From a virus: DNA of 64,000 nucleotides. Made by a program: the position numbers and the translations under genes. Position 1 is the stretch's first letter, and the number at the start of each line of letters is the position of its first letter. The DNA is taken from the IMG/VR virus record IMGVR_UViG_3300023174_000090, positions 47,557-111,556 of that record. The stretch is one strand, 5' to 3'. The notes beneath the pieces are model-generated. The model saw only the letters and a list, made by a program, of their open reading frames with translations, was not told where the DNA came from and ran no database searches. Shown piece by piece: positions 33,969 to 42,201 of this stretch.

Positions 33969-34924
33969 GGTTTTAATTTAAATGGTAGTTTACTTATATT
34001 AAATTTTGATCTTGTAACCCCACCAATTGTCGTTTGTTCTAAATTTCCATATTCAATATTCATAGTTGTCGTTACTTGACCATTATTTTTTTGTCTATTT
34101 TCATTAATAGAAAATCCTGTAACACCAACATCATTACTTGTTTTATTTTGTAAAAAATTTGTATCAGCATTTAAAAAAGAAGAATCTCCGGATTTTTCGT
34201 TGGATTGTGCAGCTAATATACAATATGAATCATAAACAAAAGAGACTCTATATTTCTGTACAGAAGTATCGATATTGTATGATAAAGAAGAACCCTCCAC
34301 AGTAATAGGTGCTACATTAAAAAATCTTATTATTTTTCTATTTATTTGATTAATTCCCGATCCGTTCTTACCATAAAAAAGAATATCTAATTTAGGCAAT
34401 TTAATATTTTTTGTAGCATCTGATCGAGTTACAAATCCATAGTGTCCGGTCAAAATCATCCATTGTCTAATAAATAAATCAACAAACGAAAGATTTGTTT
34501 CTAAAAATGAAACAGTAAATTTTTGATAATTTCCTCTACCTTTTGAAGTTACTGGTGCTTGGAAAGCACCAAATTGTAATCCCTCATTAGAGGCGTCTAT
34601 AGTATCACTAGGCAATGACACATCAGACGCAAATGCACAAAATGGATATATATCATGAGGGTTTGTATTTGATTTACTTGCGAATATTTCTATTATTTTT
34701 TTACTGACTTCCCACGAATCTGCACCACCTATCATTTCCAAATTCTTTAAAGTTGTTAAAAAATTAGATTTTAATAGCGGTAAATCATTTATCTCAATAT
34801 ATATACACCATTGAGTAGATGCGGGTATTGAGGTGGGCCATCTACTCAATATATCGAGATACATTGGTATTGGACCATTTAGATTCTCATATCCAAAAGG
34901 AACCGCTTTTGCGTTTTCAGCCAT
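33965..34924 (-). CDS. Second tail-tube-fold protein
   Basis: 319 aa. FVDLFIRQWMILTGHYGFV and the strand pattern around it (KLDILFYGKNG; IIRFFNVAPITVEGSSLSY) resemble tube-fold proteins such as gp19 or gp54. It follows the main tube gene directly. The N-terminus (FGYENLNGPIPMYLDILSR) and the C-terminal about 80 residues are extra. It may form the tube-baseplate junction or the tail terminator ring. Confidence 0.55.
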   Translation of the reverse strand: MAENAKAVPFGYENLNGPIPMYLDILSRWPTSIPASTQWCIYIEINDLPLLKSNFLTTLKNLEMIGGADSWEVSKKIIEIFASKSNTNPHDIYPFCAFASDVSLPSDTIDASNEGLQFGAFQAPVTSKGRGNYQKFTVSFLETNLSFVDLFIRQWMILTGHYGFVTRSDATKNIKLPKLDILFYGKNGSGINQINRKIIRFFNVAPITVEGSSLSYNIDTSVQKYRVSFVYDSYCILAAQSNEKSGDSSFLNADTNFLQNKTSNDVGVTGFSINENRQKNNGQVTTTMNIEYGNLEQTTIGGVTRSKFNISKLPFKLKP

Positions 34925-34930
34925 ATCAAA

Positions 34931-34937
34931 TACTTAT
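34931..34937 (-). promoter_or_regulatory. Variant late-type promoter element
   Basis: ATAAGTA on the minus strand, 6 nt before ATG 34924. Confidence 0.4.
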
Positions 34938-34951
34938 TCGTTTGATATGTT

Positions 34952-35521
34952 TTAAGGTTTTGCTATAAGAGGAGACGTTTCGGGTTGTACCCAGAATTGA
35001 TACGCAAGAGTTACCTGTTGAGTAACAATTTCACCAGCAGCAGTTACATCTAAATTGTATGTTCCTACCTTAGTACAATAGGCTCCCATTAAGTTATAAA
35101 CTCTTATAGGGGTTCCATCCTTACCCATTAAAGCAATGCCAATTTGACCCAAATCTCTTAAATTATACGCACCTGTAGATGTTGCATCATCAAACGTAGC
35201 TCTCGTCCATAATTCAAGTTTTTTTCTAATAGATAAATCTTGAGGCATTCTGAACGTAACGTTCCATGCATTACTTCCGGGATAACTTGCGGTTCCGGGG
35301 ACATTAAACTGAAGACCCATAAAAGGAACTTGCACATTTTTAATCTCTCTATCCGGAAGAGAAGTAGTTGTTATATAAACTAATTCTTCTCTATCAAATA
35401 CTATATCCGAAGCTCCGGACGAAATATAGAGAACTCTGAAAAGATTTGTTCTAGCAAAATCCTTTGACAAGGCAGCTTCGAAGAAGTTATTGATATCTTG
35501 ATGTTGAAATAAGTTTGGCAT
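34952..35521 (-). CDS. 19: Tail tube protein (gp19-like)
   Basis: 189 aa (T4 gp19 is 163). Recognisable gp19 features are the N-terminal F-F-x-A-x-S-K-D-F-A-R segment, ITTTSLPDREIKNVQVPFMG, WNVTFRMPQDLSIRKKLELW and VYNLMGAYCTKVGTYNLD. It forms the inner tube through which DNA passes. It directly follows the sheath gene, the conserved gp18-gp19 order. Confidence 0.9.
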   Translation of the reverse strand: MPNLFQHQDINNFFEAALSKDFARTNLFRVLYISSGASDIVFDREELVYITTTSLPDREIKNVQVPFMGLQFNVPGTASYPGSNAWNVTFRMPQDLSIRKKLELWTRATFDDATSTGAYNLRDLGQIGIALMGKDGTPIRVYNLMGAYCTKVGTYNLDVTAAGEIVTQQVTLAYQFWVQPETSPLIAKP

Positions 35522-35526
35522 ATTAA

Positions 35527-35533
35527 TATTTAT
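35527..35533 (-). promoter_or_regulatory. Late-type promoter element
   Basis: GATAAATA context on the minus strand, 5 nt before ATG 35521. Confidence 0.5.
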
Positions 35534-35535
35534 CC

Positions 35536-37728
35536 TTAGCTAATAAGTTCGTCGAAATTAACACCTGTTCTAGTGGCTATGAAATCTGCCAATATGAATT
35601 CAGCAGTTCTAACGGGCTGAATGTATACGGAAAGTCTCATTTCATTATTGTCTATAACATCCGGTGTATTGTTTCTTTCGTCGCATACAATTCTATAATC
35701 ATACAAACCATCATTATTTCTGGCCTGATTGAATACAGGGGCAAGAGCGTTAACTAATCGTGTTCTTGTTGTGAATGTATTTGGTTCAAATACAAAATAC
35801 TTTAAAAGATTTTCTGTAGTTTTTTCTAATGTTAAGAACAATCTTCTAACATTAATTCTATCAAATGCGGATGGTTTTGTGAAAAGTGTCTTTTGTCCAA
35901 AGATTACGTATCCATCACCGGGGAAAAACGCTATAGGATTGACATTAATTCTATATAGTAAATCACGTTGTTTTTGCGTTGGATTTATTGCAAGATCAGA
36001 TACGTTTGTTAACACGCCTCTAGTAAATCCAGCAGGAGAAGTCCAAGGGAATGCAACGCGAGAAGTTTGCGCGAAAACAGCGGCAGCATATGCAGACGCA
36101 GGAATCCAGACTTGCTTATCGGAGCTTAAATCAGTAGTTTTTACCCAATTTCCATATGTAGTCGAATAGCTGGAAACGTTAGATGCGAACAGGTTTTTGA
36201 GAGGCCAGTACACATCTTTAGCAAAAACATAATCACTATTTTTAGTAACTTTAGAATTCGATCCTTGAATGAAAATATACCTAAGAGGATCTGCAATGAA
36301 AACGTGATCCTTTCTAGTAATATCAGCAAATGATACAAATTGTGAAGCAATATCTTGATAGTCTGAAACAATTCCACCAATAGGATCATTTGTTTGCTCT
36401 TTTAAATCTGTAACTGAAACATTAAAGGTTTCATCAAATATTTTGGGCGTATATGTGCCCCCTTCTTCATGTTCCCATTTCTTTTTAGCACCCACCCAAA
36501 TAGTTCCTAAACCAGCTTCGGCGGTAACATCCAAGTCAATATCTAAATTATTAATGTTATTGAGAATTCTCTGAAGTTTGAGAGGGACATTTCCAACATC
36601 ACCAGCAATTGTATCGGTATCGGAAACATAAACTCCTTCTGAGAATAGATTTTTGGATCCAGCATTTAATCTCACGGTTCTTGCGGGAAGTCCATTACTA
36701 GCCAACCAAGTTCCTCGTTGAGATACAAAAGGATTTGTTAAAACTTTTACAGATGATGAATTTTTATCAACTATAGAATCCAAGAAGAAAGAGACAGGAG
36801 GACCGCCGTTTCTATCATTTTGAGTACGTTTTGCATATAAAGATCCGGTATACCCTTCAGTTGGAATAGCATCTAATACTACAGTATCTTGAGCGTAAAT
36901 GGATGTTCTAACTTTAAACACCATGAGAGTAAGACAATCATTATAAAATGATGTTCCGAAATCAAAATCTCTCGGAAATTGCTCAACAATTTCCGAAATA
37001 CTTGTACCAGCAGCCGAAAATGCTTGTGTTAATGAGAAATTAAAACGAGATGAAGGAACAACACTAAATGTTTGATAATTTCCATTAACTATGTCAGAAG
37101 CTGCTTTAATTCCTGTTATGGATACAAAATCACTTGCAGGATTGTTTTCTGAATTATCAGCAATAGCAACATAATATCCTTCATACAAATTGTTAATAGT
37201 GGATTTTTTCGTATCAACAACCACTAAACCGCCTTTTGTTTGTAAATCCTCAAAGCTTAATATTTCATCATCTACGTAAGAACTTGCCCATGTAACATTA
37301 TTTTCTGTTAAGTCGAGATATTCTTGATCGGTGAGCAATATAGATTTAGGAGGTCTGATTTCAAATGCTGTAGAATCTCCATATTCAGTTTCGTTGCCAC
37401 TAATTGGATACACTAATGCAGTATATTGATTTGAAAATCCTTCACCCGCACCTGAACCATATGGCATTCTAGTAACCAAAAGATTTGTAGGAGATTGAGT
37501 TAAAAGTTGTCTAGCGGAGTGATAAAGATATCTTTCAGCTGAATTGGTTGGACTTCCGAAAATGCTTTCAAATTCGGAAATACTTCCTACATTAATAATT
37601 TCATCAGTCGGACCCTCTGCTGCGAATCCTGTAATAAAAGTGTTCGTAACGCCAACGGGTCTTGCAATTAAGCTAAGATCTACTTCATTAATTTGTACAC
37701 CGGGAGATGCTATTGTTCTAGTTGCCAT
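35536..37728 (-). CDS. 18: Contractile tail sheath protein (gp18-like)
   Basis: 730 aa (T4 gp18 is 659). N-terminus RTIASPGVQINEVDLSLIAR, GVTNTFITGFAAEGPTDEI and the C-terminal VNARR-like stretch (RINVRRLFLTLEKTTENLLK; YFVFEPNTFTTRTRLVN) are hallmarks of myophage sheath proteins. Contraction drives the tube through the envelope. It starts the minus-strand tail operon, divergent from 37814. The leader is longer than at neighbouring genes and holds GGTAAATA. Confidence 0.95.
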   Translation of the reverse strand: MATRTIASPGVQINEVDLSLIARPVGVTNTFITGFAAEGPTDEIINVGSISEFESIFGSPTNSAERYLYHSARQLLTQSPTNLLVTRMPYGSGAGEGFSNQYTALVYPISGNETEYGDSTAFEIRPPKSILLTDQEYLDLTENNVTWASSYVDDEILSFEDLQTKGGLVVVDTKKSTINNLYEGYYVAIADNSENNPASDFVSITGIKAASDIVNGNYQTFSVVPSSRFNFSLTQAFSAAGTSISEIVEQFPRDFDFGTSFYNDCLTLMVFKVRTSIYAQDTVVLDAIPTEGYTGSLYAKRTQNDRNGGPPVSFFLDSIVDKNSSSVKVLTNPFVSQRGTWLASNGLPARTVRLNAGSKNLFSEGVYVSDTDTIAGDVGNVPLKLQRILNNINNLDIDLDVTAEAGLGTIWVGAKKKWEHEEGGTYTPKIFDETFNVSVTDLKEQTNDPIGGIVSDYQDIASQFVSFADITRKDHVFIADPLRYIFIQGSNSKVTKNSDYVFAKDVYWPLKNLFASNVSSYSTTYGNWVKTTDLSSDKQVWIPASAYAAAVFAQTSRVAFPWTSPAGFTRGVLTNVSDLAINPTQKQRDLLYRINVNPIAFFPGDGYVIFGQKTLFTKPSAFDRINVRRLFLTLEKTTENLLKYFVFEPNTFTTRTRLVNALAPVFNQARNNDGLYDYRIVCDERNNTPDVIDNNEMRLSVYIQPVRTAEFILADFIATRTGVNFDELIS

Positions 37729-37741
37729 AATTTATAATAAC

Positions 37742-37748
37742 TATTTAC
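37742..37748 (-). promoter_or_regulatory. Candidate late-type promoter element
   Basis: GTAAATA on the minus strand, 13 nt before ATG 37728; the same spacing as at the acidic protein gene (41540). A second TATAAATT abuts the ATG. Confidence 0.4.
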
Positions 37749-37813
37749 CTTTTCACGTTATCCATTTTAAATATTTTTATTATAAATTTCAAATTATATT
37801 GTAATTATATAGT

Positions 37814-38236
37814 ATGAACGTATTTGATTATATTATTAAAAAATCCACAAATCACATAAAAGAAAACGCCACAAACACTTCCGTACAAAGAGCAGCAGAC
37901 GCAATAGAGAAGGCATTGAAAACCAGCGCAAATGTAAAAGCAGATCCGATTGCAAAGGATATATCCAAAACATTATTTAATACAGATGTGCAATCCGGTG
38001 AAAATCATTTGGGAAATGCTCTTAAAAAAATACAAGAGAATCCGGAAAATCCTAATTTATCAGATGTGGAATTAAAAAGCTTTTTAGATGTAGCTACAAA
38101 ACTCAATCCAGAAAAAAAGGAAGAAACCAAACCGGAAGGATCCACATATAAAACACAAACAACAACTACACAATCCGATCAAAAAACATCGCAACAACCA
38201 AATTCAACACAATATAACCCTTTAAATCAGCAGTAG
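37814..38236 (+). CDS. Hypothetical protein, hydrophilic
   Basis: 140 aa. Helical N-terminal two-thirds (KSTNHIKENATNTSVQRAAD; DAIEKALKTS) and a Thr/Gln/Ser-rich low-complexity tail. Divergent from the sheath gene, it opens a small plus-strand group embedded in the late block. Not recognised; it may be a virion or internal protein. Confidence 0.6.
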   Translation: MNVFDYIIKKSTNHIKENATNTSVQRAADAIEKALKTSANVKADPIAKDISKTLFNTDVQSGENHLGNALKKIQENPENPNLSDVELKSFLDVATKLNPEKKEETKPEGSTYKTQTTTTQSDQKTSQQPNSTQYNPLNQQ

Positions 38237-38241
38237 TGATT

Positions 38242-38248
38242 GTAAATA
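38242..38248 (+). promoter_or_regulatory. Candidate late-type promoter element
   Basis: GTAAATA, 9 nt before ATG 38258. Confidence 0.3.
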
Positions 38249-38257
38249 ATTTAACAA

Positions 38258-38440
38258 ATGAATATTAATCCATCATATAATACTGTATCAAATAGACCAA
38301 TTGCATGTACCTTTTGTGGTGCTCATGTAAACGGACAAGTAAATCAAGTTAAAAATTCCAACACCCAAGAAGTCGAAAACATATGTAAATGGGTGTGCTC
38401 TCGGTGTGGAAACTTGGTAAAAGTCGGAAAAGTTTTATGA
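38258..38440 (+). CDS. Small zinc-ribbon protein
   Basis: 60 aa with two CxxC pairs, CTFC (18-21) and CSRC (48-51), forming a probable zinc ribbon. The stop overlaps the next start (ATGA). It could be a nucleic-acid or protein-binding adaptor; no closer family is evident. Confidence 0.7.
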   Translation: MNINPSYNTVSNRPIACTFCGAHVNGQVNQVKNSNTQEVENICKWVCSRCGNLVKVGKVL

Positions 38441-38883
38441 ATTTTAAGGAAACAATAGAAGAATCCTTAGATGGAGTATGGAATAATAGACAATATGGAG
38501 GTGCTAGTGAACTTCCTAGAAAAGATTATCAACCATACAGTTCTAGCAATGGGTATTCATTTCCTTATCAAAATGGAGCACCTCCAATATTCCCCCCGAC
38601 AACGCCACCACCAGATAATACACCATCACTTCCATGGCCTTTAGGAACGGTTACTGATGATTTAGCAGATGGTTTTGTATATACTTTAGCAGCATTTAAT
38701 AAAATGAAAATGTGTTTAAATGAAAATCCTTCGCTAAACTTTAAACAAAAAATTGCTATTAAAAAACTAATGAAGGCATGCGGAAAGGCTATTTATTTAA
38801 CAAGAAAAGTGGGAGAAAACATAGTTGCAGTTGCGAATTTAGCAGAAAATCCACCATCTCAAGTAGAAAGTAAAATATTTTAA
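38437..38883 (+). CDS. Hypothetical protein with Pro-rich middle
   Basis: 148 aa from ATG 38437 (4-nt overlap with the zinc-ribbon gene). N-terminal MNFKETIEESLDGVWNN, a Pro-rich stretch (PPIFPPTTPPPDNTPS) and a helical C-terminal half (GFVYTLAAFNKMKMCL). The opening resembles other virion-associated proteins of this phage that begin with a short amphipathic segment. Not recognised. Confidence 0.65.
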   Translation: MNFKETIEESLDGVWNNRQYGGASELPRKDYQPYSSSNGYSFPYQNGAPPIFPPTTPPPDNTPSLPWPLGTVTDDLADGFVYTLAAFNKMKMCLNENPSLNFKQKIAIKKLMKACGKAIYLTRKVGENIVAVANLAENPPSQVESKIF

Positions 38884-38891
38884 TTTTATAC

Positions 38892-38920
38892 TTTACATTT
38901 AAAACAATATATACTATTAT
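38892..38920 (+). promoter_or_regulatory. Sigma70-like promoter
   Basis: TTTACA, 17 nt spacer, TATTAT; 9 nt to ATG 38930. The -10 lies inside a 9-bp inverted repeat (38905-38926). Confidence 0.6.
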
Positions 38921-38926
38921 ATATTG
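38905..38926. repeat. Perfect 9-bp inverted repeat over a -10 box
   Basis: CAATATATA at 38905-38913 and TATATATTG at 38918-38926, 4-nt loop. It covers the promoter -10 and ends 3 nt before ATG 38930; possible operator. Confidence 0.75.
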
Positions 38927-38929
38927 CGT

Positions 38930-39364
38930 ATGATAATTAATAAAAACACAAAATTGCTTTTAAAATCTACAGCAATTGTTATTGTAACATCTACTTTAGC
39001 TTCATTATCCATTTGGATGTTTGGGGGAAATTTTTTAGCCAGTTTACTACTGTTTGTTAGTATTCAATATATTCTTTTCGGATTTATCGGAACTATTATA
39101 AACAACTATTTTCAGAATGTTACGAAACAAAAAGAGATTGATAAGCTAGAACAATTGTCCAGTATTCTTGAATGTGCATATTGTAAAACTCACAATATAA
39201 TAACTTTCCTTCCGGACGAAAATGAAAGAGTGGAATTTATTTGCGATGCTTGCAACAAGAAAAACTTTGTTAACATAAATTTCACCGTTGCCAGAATCAC
39301 AGAACCCGTAATTCTAAACAATCCGAACGGACCTTCCCTTTTAAATGCAAAAAATGAAAACTAA
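38930..39364 (+). CDS. Membrane protein with zinc ribbon
   Basis: 144 aa from ATG 38930. Two hydrophobic segments (about 10-33 and 36-58: AIVIVTSTLASLSIWMF; FLASLLLFVSIQYILFGFIG) form a probable membrane hairpin. A cytoplasmic zinc ribbon follows (CAYC near 83, CDAC near 105). A TTG 6 nt upstream is in frame but falls inside the inverted repeat. Function unknown. Confidence 0.7.
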   Translation: MIINKNTKLLLKSTAIVIVTSTLASLSIWMFGGNFLASLLLFVSIQYILFGFIGTIINNYFQNVTKQKEIDKLEQLSSILECAYCKTHNIITFLPDENERVEFICDACNKKNFVNINFTVARITEPVILNNPNGPSLLNAKNEN

Positions 39365-39629
39365 AAATACTATTGAATGGTGGGAAAAAACTCACAATGA
39401 AGCATCTATGTTATCTAAGTGGATGGCATTGTACGAGGCGGTTAATATCATATCCGATAAAGCAGAAGAACGAGGAGTATCACCGGAAAAAATTGTTTAT
39501 AAGCCAAAAGCTATAAAAGATTACATATCCTCCACAGAGGATATCATTCTTAATAAAATCTTGAGAAGCGATTATGGAATAGATGTTTGTTATTCCGAAG
39601 ATGATAATTTTGATGTGAATATTATTTAA
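39345..39629 (+). CDS. Hypothetical small helical protein
   Basis: 94 aa (ATG 39354 is an alternative start). IEWWEKTHNEASMLSKWMALYEAV is amphipathic, followed by charged helices. It overlaps the previous gene and ends tail-to-tail (4 nt overlap) with the neck-like gene. Not recognised. Confidence 0.6.
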   Translation: MQKMKTKNTIEWWEKTHNEASMLSKWMALYEAVNIISDKAEERGVSPEKIVYKPKAIKDYISSTEDIILNKILRSDYGIDVCYSEDDNFDVNII

Positions 39630-40255
39630 AAATTTCCATATACGGAAGTATTATCACAAGGATTATCTTCTTCGTAATTAAAATTGTTTAAACTTACTTC
39701 GTTGGCTTTATTGTTATCATTTAGAGGATTATTGCCAACTCCGGGTCCGGGGCTTCCAATTTCATTGCTATAATCATATCTCTTACCTTTGAAAAACCAA
39801 ACATAGTGTCCTGCTATTGCATTCCCTTGAAATTCATCTATAACTTCTGTTAATTGATAAACAGTCGGTCCTCTTTTGGGATAATTTAAACGATCTATTC
39901 CAAATTCAGTAAGCATCATAAGATCTCCCGCCTTCGGTTCTGAAGACAATCCATAAATTGTAGTAAAATGATCTGGATGTATAACACCAGACATATCAGA
40001 ATCTGCTATTATGCCGAATTTAGAAAGTAATAGAGCATCGTTGTTTAAATTTAATAATACAACTAAAGGATTTCCGGTTGAAAATCCCGCAGTAGTTTCT
40101 TCTCCGTATAAGAAATTTGATGCAGATATCGTTGTTGTATTTGTATAATACGTAACTTCTTGTCCGAAAATATTAATCTGTTCTTTCCACCAATATTTAA
40201 AGTTTAACCTCTCCGCATAATTGGTTTGTTTGTTTAAATATCTTAAAGATTCCAT
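39626..40255 (-). CDS. Neck protein, gp14-like candidate
   Basis: 209 aa. FKYWWKEQINIFGQEVTYYTN near the N-terminus resembles the E-x-I-x-I-x-G-x-x-V/M-Y-Y start of gp14-like neck proteins. LLLSKFGIIADSDMSGVI, EPKAGDLMML and VYQLTEVIDEFQGN give the expected beta-rich body. T4 gp14 is 256 aa and closes the head-tail joint. gp13 is not apparent nearby. Assignment is by pattern, moderately sure. Confidence 0.55.
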   Translation of the reverse strand: MESLRYLNKQTNYAERLNFKYWWKEQINIFGQEVTYYTNTTTISASNFLYGEETTAGFSTGNPLVVLLNLNNDALLLSKFGIIADSDMSGVIHPDHFTTIYGLSSEPKAGDLMMLTEFGIDRLNYPKRGPTVYQLTEVIDEFQGNAIAGHYVWFFKGKRYDYSNEIGSPGPGVGNNPLNDNNKANEVSLNNFNYEEDNPCDNTSVYGNF

Positions 40256-40257
40256 AA

Positions 40258-40602
40258 TTATTTTCTAGATAGCTTAAATTTTTTCGAATTGAAATCATAT
40301 GATAATGATATACCAGTTCTATTTAAAGATTTTTTATAGTTTTTATCTGGGGTGTGTTTTATTCTATAAGTTTTTGCTAACCTAATTCCATCCGCATTGC
40401 TTATATTCCAATTACCTTTTTTGTCGTTTTTTACTATTCTGTTAACCAAAGGATCCTCTTTCATTCCATCCACACCATAGCATCTAGCTACTTGATTTTG
40501 ATGTTTTCTATCTATAGATCTGATTGGATTTTGATGATGAGTTCTTGTATTAGGAGTGAATCTTTCCTTAGAAGCATCAAAAAATTTTTTAAAAGTTTCC
40601 AT
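40258..40602 (-). CDS. Small basic protein
   Basis: 114 aa, strongly basic (many Lys, Arg and His). METFKKFFDASKERF is an amphipathic start shared in style with other virion proteins here. A perfect TATAAATA precedes it and a strong terminator isolates it from the gene upstream. Not recognised; late structural or DNA-binding protein is plausible. Confidence 0.6.
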   Translation of the reverse strand: METFKKFFDASKERFTPNTRTHHQNPIRSIDRKHQNQVARCYGVDGMKEDPLVNRIVKNDKKGNWNISNADGIRLAKTYRIKHTPDKNYKKSLNRTGISLSYDFNSKKFKLSRK

Positions 40603-40611
40603 TGTTATTAA

Positions 40612-40619
40612 TATTTATA
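40612..40619 (-). promoter_or_regulatory. T4-type late promoter element
   Basis: Perfect TATAAATA on the minus strand, 9 nt before ATG 40602 and just downstream of a terminator. Confidence 0.6.
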
Positions 40620-40629
40620 TCTAGAAACG

Positions 40630-40659
40630 AAAAAATCCGGTATTTCCACCGGATTTTTT
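40630..40659. terminator. Bidirectional intrinsic terminator
   Basis: Perfect 11-bp stem (arms 40630-40640 and 40649-40659), loop TATTTCCA, T-runs at both ends. It ends the minus-strand transcript from 41540 and insulates the late promoter at 40612-40619. Confidence 0.9.
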
Positions 40660-40688
40660 CTTGTTTTTTTGATTATCGATTTGTATGA

Positions 40689-41540
40689 TTACTGATCGAA
40701 AAGTCCCTTATTAACTTTAACGCCTCCAACATTTTGTTTGGATTTATTTGTAAGAGTATTTGGATCACACTTGAAGGGTTCTGGTTTACCAGAGAATTTC
40801 TTACCCTTTACAACTTGAGCCTTTTTCTTGGAAACAGGAACAGCACCATTCACTTTATTTGACTTGCTATCCAATTTCTTTTTAAGCTTTTCTTGATCTA
40901 CAATGGCATGACCTTCAATTTCAGCATCGACAGATTCTTTAGAAAGAGGAGTTTCATCATCTTCCTCGTCGTATATATCAGTTTCATCGCCAGAAAATTC
41001 ATCGGTTTCCATGTCTTCATCAGAATCCATGTCCATATCTTCAGATTCTTCCGAATCACTTCCTAAATATGTTTCTAATGCAGCAACAGCAGATTTGAGA
41101 TGATCTAAAACAGCTTCCAAACCTTCAGGTTCTTCTGAAAGTTCGTCTTCCATATCATCTAATGAGTCGCCATCTTCATCAGATAGTTCAGCATCAAAAT
41201 CCAAATCATCACCTTCGGAGTCTTCAATTTCACCGGAGAAATCCAAGGTGTCGCCCTCTTCATCACCGAAAGCTTCTTCAGCTACAATCTTGTTGAAAAG
41301 CAGATCGAATGGGTTTTTAGATTCGCTCTTAACAGATTTAGGAAGAGCGTCTGAATCAAATTCAGAATGTGGACCTTTAGTAGGTTTTTCTAAGTTTTTT
41401 ATTGCTTCTGGACCAGAATCTTTAGAGAGTTTCTTGGCCTTTTCAGCACCATCAAGTTCTCCTGTGTTGTCAGCAGCAACAGAGGAATTTTTCTTCGTTT
41501 CTTCGTTTAATACCGATAGATATGATTTCATGAATGACAT
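40689..41540 (-). CDS. Very acidic protein; candidate prohead core/internal protein
   Basis: 283 aa. N-terminus MSFMKSYLSVLNEETKK, then a long Asp/Glu/Ser-rich stretch (about 90-205, for example GDEEGDTLDFSGEIEDSEG) and a basic C-terminal third (KLKKKLDSKSNK; KKKAQVVKGKKFSG). Codons are less AT-biased than average and the gene is flanked by a GTAAATA element and a strong terminator, suggesting high late expression. Acidic proteins of this kind form the prohead core or are processed internal proteins; no gp22/gp67 signature could be confirmed. Confidence 0.65.
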   Translation of the reverse strand: MSFMKSYLSVLNEETKKNSSVAADNTGELDGAEKAKKLSKDSGPEAIKNLEKPTKGPHSEFDSDALPKSVKSESKNPFDLLFNKIVAEEAFGDEEGDTLDFSGEIEDSEGDDLDFDAELSDEDGDSLDDMEDELSEEPEGLEAVLDHLKSAVAALETYLGSDSEESEDMDMDSDEDMETDEFSGDETDIYDEEDDETPLSKESVDAEIEGHAIVDQEKLKKKLDSKSNKVNGAVPVSKKKAQVVKGKKFSGKPEPFKCDPNTLTNKSKQNVGGVKVNKGLFDQ

Positions 41541-41553
41541 ATGTTTGTAAAAA

Positions 41554-41560
41554 TATTTAC
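41554..41560 (-). promoter_or_regulatory. Candidate late-type promoter element
   Basis: GTAAATA on the minus strand, 13 nt before ATG 41540; AAGGAG lies further upstream, too far for a ribosome-binding site. Confidence 0.35.
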
Positions 41561-41591
41561 TCCTTAGAAGTTACAATTCAATATATTTTTT

Positions 41592-42200
41592 TTACTCATA
41601 ATGAGGTTTTTCTTTTAATTGTTGAGATCCACTTTCCTTTTCAATAAAGATTTTTAATTTTCCATCTATTCCATTGATATGTTTATCATATAATCTGTTG
41701 GCAGCAGACTCTGCTTGTTCTTCATCATTAACTTGAATAGATTGTAATGGAGTATATTCAGTATACCACCAACCACCTTCTTCATGCCCTCCAAATTCCT
41801 TAACAATATCATATGCTGTTACGTATGCAGGAAAAGAAACCCCTTCATCTTCAGAATCTGCCATAAAGTCTATCATTATTACTTCTTGGCGTTCTGTATC
41901 ACTTTCCTTAACATTTGGATATCCCTGTCCATGTGGCATATTAGTAGAGCCTCTGGATAAGTCTTCATCATATTCTTCGGTTGCGATAACTTTATCTGAT
42001 GTTATTTTATTTCCAGATTTCTTGGCACTTTTTTTAACACCTTTTACAATCTCTTCCTCCTCTTTAGGTCCGAGGTGTTTTTTCTTTGCAACTGATTTTG
42101 CAACAGCCCAAGGATTGACCTTTTTTTTCGCTTCATTTATAGCGTTTTTATAAACTTCCTCATAAGCATTTTCTAGTAAAATTTGATCGTTCGTTCGCAT
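41592..42200 (-). CDS. Hypothetical virion-associated protein
   Basis: 202 aa from ATG 42200 (start one base after the upstream stop; ATG 42221 is in frame but overlaps). MRTNDQILLENAYEEVYKNA resembles the openings of many T4-like small proteins. VNPWAVAKSVAKKKHLG and a Lys-rich segment follow, then an alpha/beta C-terminal part (VIMIDFMADSEDEGVSFPAY; YDIVKEFGGHEEGGWWYTEY). Function unknown. Confidence 0.6.
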   Translation of the reverse strand: MRTNDQILLENAYEEVYKNAINEAKKKVNPWAVAKSVAKKKHLGPKEEEEIVKGVKKSAKKSGNKITSDKVIATEEYDEDLSRGSTNMPHGQGYPNVKESDTERQEVIMIDFMADSEDEGVSFPAYVTAYDIVKEFGGHEEGGWWYTEYTPLQSIQVNDEEQAESAANRLYDKHINGIDGKLKIFIEKESGSQQLKEKPHYE

Positions 42201-42201
42201 A

